Source: Candidatus Makaraimicrobium thalassicum
GTDB lineage: Bacteria > Omnitrophota > Gorgyraeia > Tantalellales > Tantalellaceae
Direction of reading: 5' to 3'
NCBI GenBank assembly: GCA_003644505.1
Contig: QNCM01000007.1
Span: 1-52,513, forward strand
DNA length: 52,513 bases
Part shown: in pieces, positions 50,856 to 52,513 of the stretch
How positions within the stretch are numbered: the first letter of the stretch is position 1
How the letters are laid out: the number at the start of each line of letters is the position of its first letter
Notes under the pieces: model-generated
Seen by the model: only the letters and a program-made list of their open reading frames with translations
What the model was told of the DNA's origin: nothing
Databases searched by the model: none
Made by a program: the position numbers and the translations under genes

Positions 50856-52076
50856 ATGGCGACAATAAAAATAAAGAAGATAGGAATGATTACCAGCGGC
50901 GGTGACTGCGGCGGCCTGAACGCGGCCGTGAAAGGCGCGGCAGGTATGGCAGTCAGCATGGGCGTCAAATGTTTCGTGATCCCCAATGGCTACGCCGGCC
51001 TTTATAATCTTACCGATTTTGACCGGCTGACGGAATTGACTCCGGAAAGACTTGAGCGTATTAACGCCAATATGGCCGGTTCCGAGGCGGGTCATTCCCG
51101 TGTCAAGATCAAAAAGATAGATGATGAAAAAAAATATGAACGTATCAAGAAAGGGTTGAAGAAGTTCGATATAGATGCGCTTGTCATAAGCGGCGGGGAT
51201 GATTCCGGAAGCGTGATGGTAGACCTCCACAGGAATGGTATCGCGTGCGTGCATATCCCCAAAACCATGGACCTTGACCTCCAGACCTATTCGGTTGGAG
51301 GAGATTCCACGATCAATAAGATAGCGGTTTACGCTGATGAGCTGCAGACAACGGGACGGACGCATAACAGAGTGATCGTGCTGGAGGTTTTCGGCAGGTA
51401 TGCCGGGCATACGGCTTTCCGCGGCGGTATTGCGGCCGATGTGGATGCCATTCTGATACCGGAGATCCCCGTGAATTTCGATGTCCTGTATGTCCACGTT
51501 AAGGACAGGTTGACGCGCCGGATCAGCGCGAGCGATGTCCATTCCGGCACCTACCTGATAATTGTCGCTGAAGGGCTGAAAGATGCCAGCGGCCGCGAGA
51601 TAGTAGATGAGAACGCCGGGGTGGATTCCTTCGGGCACAAAAAGCTGGCCGGAGCAGGGAAATACGTTTGCCAGGAAATTACCAGACGTTTTAAAACAGA
51701 CCCTGAGATAAATGCATTCATGCGGAAAACTCACCTGTTTGTGGAGAACATATACGCCGTCCCCGAAGTGCGTTCCGTAACCCCCGGGCATCTGGTCCGC
51801 TGCGGCCGCAGTTCCGCCTATGACGCGAATTTTGGAAGGGAAGCGGGCGCCGCGGCGGTCATGCTTCTTACCCGCGGTATAACCGGTGTTACGGTAGTCG
51901 GCGTCACGGGGAATGAAGTGCGTTACATGCCTGCGGAAAAGGCAATAGAACAGAGGCATGTAGACCTGGATCAGGTAAGTCTTTTCGAACAACTGGGGAT
52001 CTGTTTTGGAAGAGACGCTCAGTCCTTTACTCCGGGATTCAGGAAGATGGAAGACGCGCCTGAAAGGTATATGTGA
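50856..52076 (+). CDS. 6-phosphofructokinase family, PPi-dependent type by signature
   Basis: A 406-residue phosphofructokinase that phosphorylates fructose 6-phosphate. Motifs: ITSGGDCGGLNA, VISGGDDSG, PKTMDLDLQTYS and LEVFGRYAGHTA. In ATP-dependent enzymes two glycines occupy the positions that are Asp (second D of GGDD) and Lys (PKT) here. The Asp/Lys pair is the usual mark of diphosphate-dependent PFK. The normal PKTIDND reads PKTMDLD, with Leu for Asn. Start ATG 50856 follows AGAGGAGG. A gap of 384 nt follows. Confidence 0.87.
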   Translation: MATIKIKKIGMITSGGDCGGLNAAVKGAAGMAVSMGVKCFVIPNGYAGLYNLTDFDRLTELTPERLERINANMAGSEAGHSRVKIKKIDDEKKYERIKKGLKKFDIDALVISGGDDSGSVMVDLHRNGIACVHIPKTMDLDLQTYSVGGDSTINKIAVYADELQTTGRTHNRVIVLEVFGRYAGHTAFRGGIAADVDAILIPEIPVNFDVLYVHVKDRLTRRISASDVHSGTYLIIVAEGLKDASGREIVDENAGVDSFGHKKLAGAGKYVCQEITRRFKTDPEINAFMRKTHLFVENIYAVPEVRSVTPGHLVRCGRSSAYDANFGREAGAAAVMLLTRGITGVTVVGVTGNEVRYMPAEKAIEQRHVDLDQVSLFEQLGICFGRDAQSFTPGFRKMEDAPERYM

Positions 52077-52116
52077 ACGAATTCGTGACGCGGCTCGGCG
52101 ATCCTGAAAAAAAATC

Positions 52117-52147
52117 AAAAAAAATCCTGAACGCAAACGCATCAGGA
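52117..52147 (-). terminator. Hairpin with T-tract on the minus strand
   Basis: TCCTGA (52125-52130) and TCAGGA (52142-52147) form a 6-bp stem with an 11-nt loop. On the minus strand it is followed by eight T (52117-52124). On the plus strand the following sequence is only moderately T-rich (ATTTTCTTTTTTC), so it could also weakly terminate pfk. No minus-strand gene in the window needs it; one may lie beyond the edge. Confidence 0.45.
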
Positions 52148-52241
52148 TGATAAAGAGATTTTCTTTTTTCTCCGAAATAAATTCAAAAATAAAATCCGAT
52201 TCAACGATTTTCCGCAGCAAAGCGTATCATGCCGGACAATA

Positions 52242-52319
52242 CACGCAAACGCTTGTTTCGTGCGGCTCCCAGGAGGTATTCGACGGGAAGTTTCCGAAGC
52301 TCCGGGGGTAAATTTTTTT
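52242..52319 (+). other. Structured intergenic region upstream of the last gene
   Basis: Two adjacent hairpins can form. One is CACG-C-AAAC (52242-52250) with GTTTCGTG (52255-52262) around GCTT. The other is GGAG and TTCG (52272-52282) with CGAA and CTCC (52295-52303), followed by seven T at 52313-52319. This could be a terminator or a cis-regulatory RNA. It matches no riboswitch I can name. The rest of 52077-52460 is very AT-rich. Confidence 0.35.
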
Positions 52320-52373
52320 GTACGAAAAGAAAAATATTGTTTAAAAAAAATAGAAAAAAATTTATATTTAAAC

Positions 52374-52401
52374 TTGCAAATCAAAAAATATAATGTATAG
52401 T
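52374..52401 (+). promoter_or_regulatory. Promoter of the lysine-rich gene at the window end
   Basis: The -35 TTGCAA (52374-52379), 16-nt spacer and -10 TATAGT (52396-52401) in strongly AT-rich DNA. The start codon is about 60 nt downstream, with GGGGGGAAG before it. Confidence 0.55.
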
Positions 52402-52460
52402 TTAATCAAAAGAAATTATCAAAATTTTTTAAAGAAACTTTAAACGAAGGGGGGGAAGAA

Positions 52461-52513
52461 ATGGTGGTAAAAAAGAAAAAGGTAGTGAAGAAAAAAACAG
52501 CGAAGAAAAAGGT
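52461..52513 (+). CDS. Lysine-rich (histone H1-like) protein, 5' end only
   Basis: ATG 52461, preceded by AAGGGGGGGAAG, opens a frame that is cut by the window edge after 17 codons. Eleven of the 17 residues are lysine, the rest Met, Val, Thr and Ala. Runs of KKK with V, T and A are typical of bacterial histone H1-like or AlgP-like DNA-binding tails, though many basic proteins start similarly. The isolated position behind an AT-rich promoter suggests a highly expressed single gene. The assignment is tentative. Confidence 0.5.
   Translation, partial: MVVKKKKVVKKKTAKKK

Noticed and set aside
50820-52220. Minus-strand open frame (466 codons) opposite phosphofructokinase
   Set aside because: Antisense to a conserved enzyme; no motif and no supported start.
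1-52513. CRISPR array, rRNA operon or prophage
   Set aside because: No regularly spaced direct repeats, no rRNA sequence and no phage structural genes were found. XerD and the excisionase-like protein alone do not make a prophage.

Overview
The window is a gene-dense bacterial chromosome segment. Almost every gene lies on the + strand in long runs with short or overlapping junctions. The gene complement is Gram-negative-like: lipoproteins, ExbB/ExbD/TonB, UppP, and an exosortase-associated TIGR04073-type protein. Housekeeping genes are mixed with lineage-specific small zinc-ribbon proteins and a bacterial class I-like HMG-CoA reductase. This mix fits a member of the PVC superphylum, with Candidatus Omnitrophota (OP3) my best guess. 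That placement is inference; no 16S gene or other decisive marker is present.

Layout. (1) 1-5208: riboflavin operon ribBA-ribH-nusB-PHP-ribD-ribE behind a promoter, an FMN riboswitch and an intrinsic terminator. (2) 5298-8994: TIGR04073-type protein, tRNA-Pro(CGG), acylphosphatase, phosphoesterase, lipoprotein, MBL hydrolase, xerD, a REP-like palindrome and a response-regulator remnant. (3) 9007-23823: a translation, RNA and envelope superoperon. It runs DHH-CBS-tRNA nucleotidyltransferase fusion, rbfA, nrnA, truB, ribF, rpsO, pnp, dut, uppP, ftsK, rodZ-like, rimO, pgsA, pgpA. (4) 23807-31305: an accessory region with an IS200/RAYT-type element, a small HTH protein, HMG-CoA reductase, a histidine kinase / two receivers / HD-GYP cluster, and a convergent XRE-cupin regulator. 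(5) 31437-43719: a 166-bp multi-hairpin palindrome, uvrA, a TPR-ExbB-ExbD-TonB transport cluster, tRNA-Ala(CGC), an apparently exported Memo-AMMECR1 fusion, rsmE, a second fold-back element and mtaB. (6) 43706-52513: a deletion derivative of the RAYT element, then cvpA, NIF3, dnaG, rpoD, NIL, FAH, dtd, a secreted protein, a PPi-type phosphofructokinase and the start of a lysine-rich protein cut by the window edge.

How it fits together. Most genes are core: flavin synthesis with FMN feedback, ribosome and tRNA maturation, RNA decay, division and peptidoglycan-carrier recycling, phospholipid synthesis, replication priming and the primary sigma factor. The novelty lies between genes and in the accessory blocks. 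A RAYT element has a sibling reduced to 139 bp, and both sit exactly on the 3' ends of host genes so that the element tip encodes the host protein's last residues. Two unrelated fold-back elements of about 170 bp and a dispersed covarying palindrome occupy other intergenic spaces. Protein-level candidates for follow-up are the secreted Memo-AMMECR1 fusion, the HMG-CoA reductase with an altered substrate loop, and the phosphorelay next to an HD-GYP phosphodiesterase.
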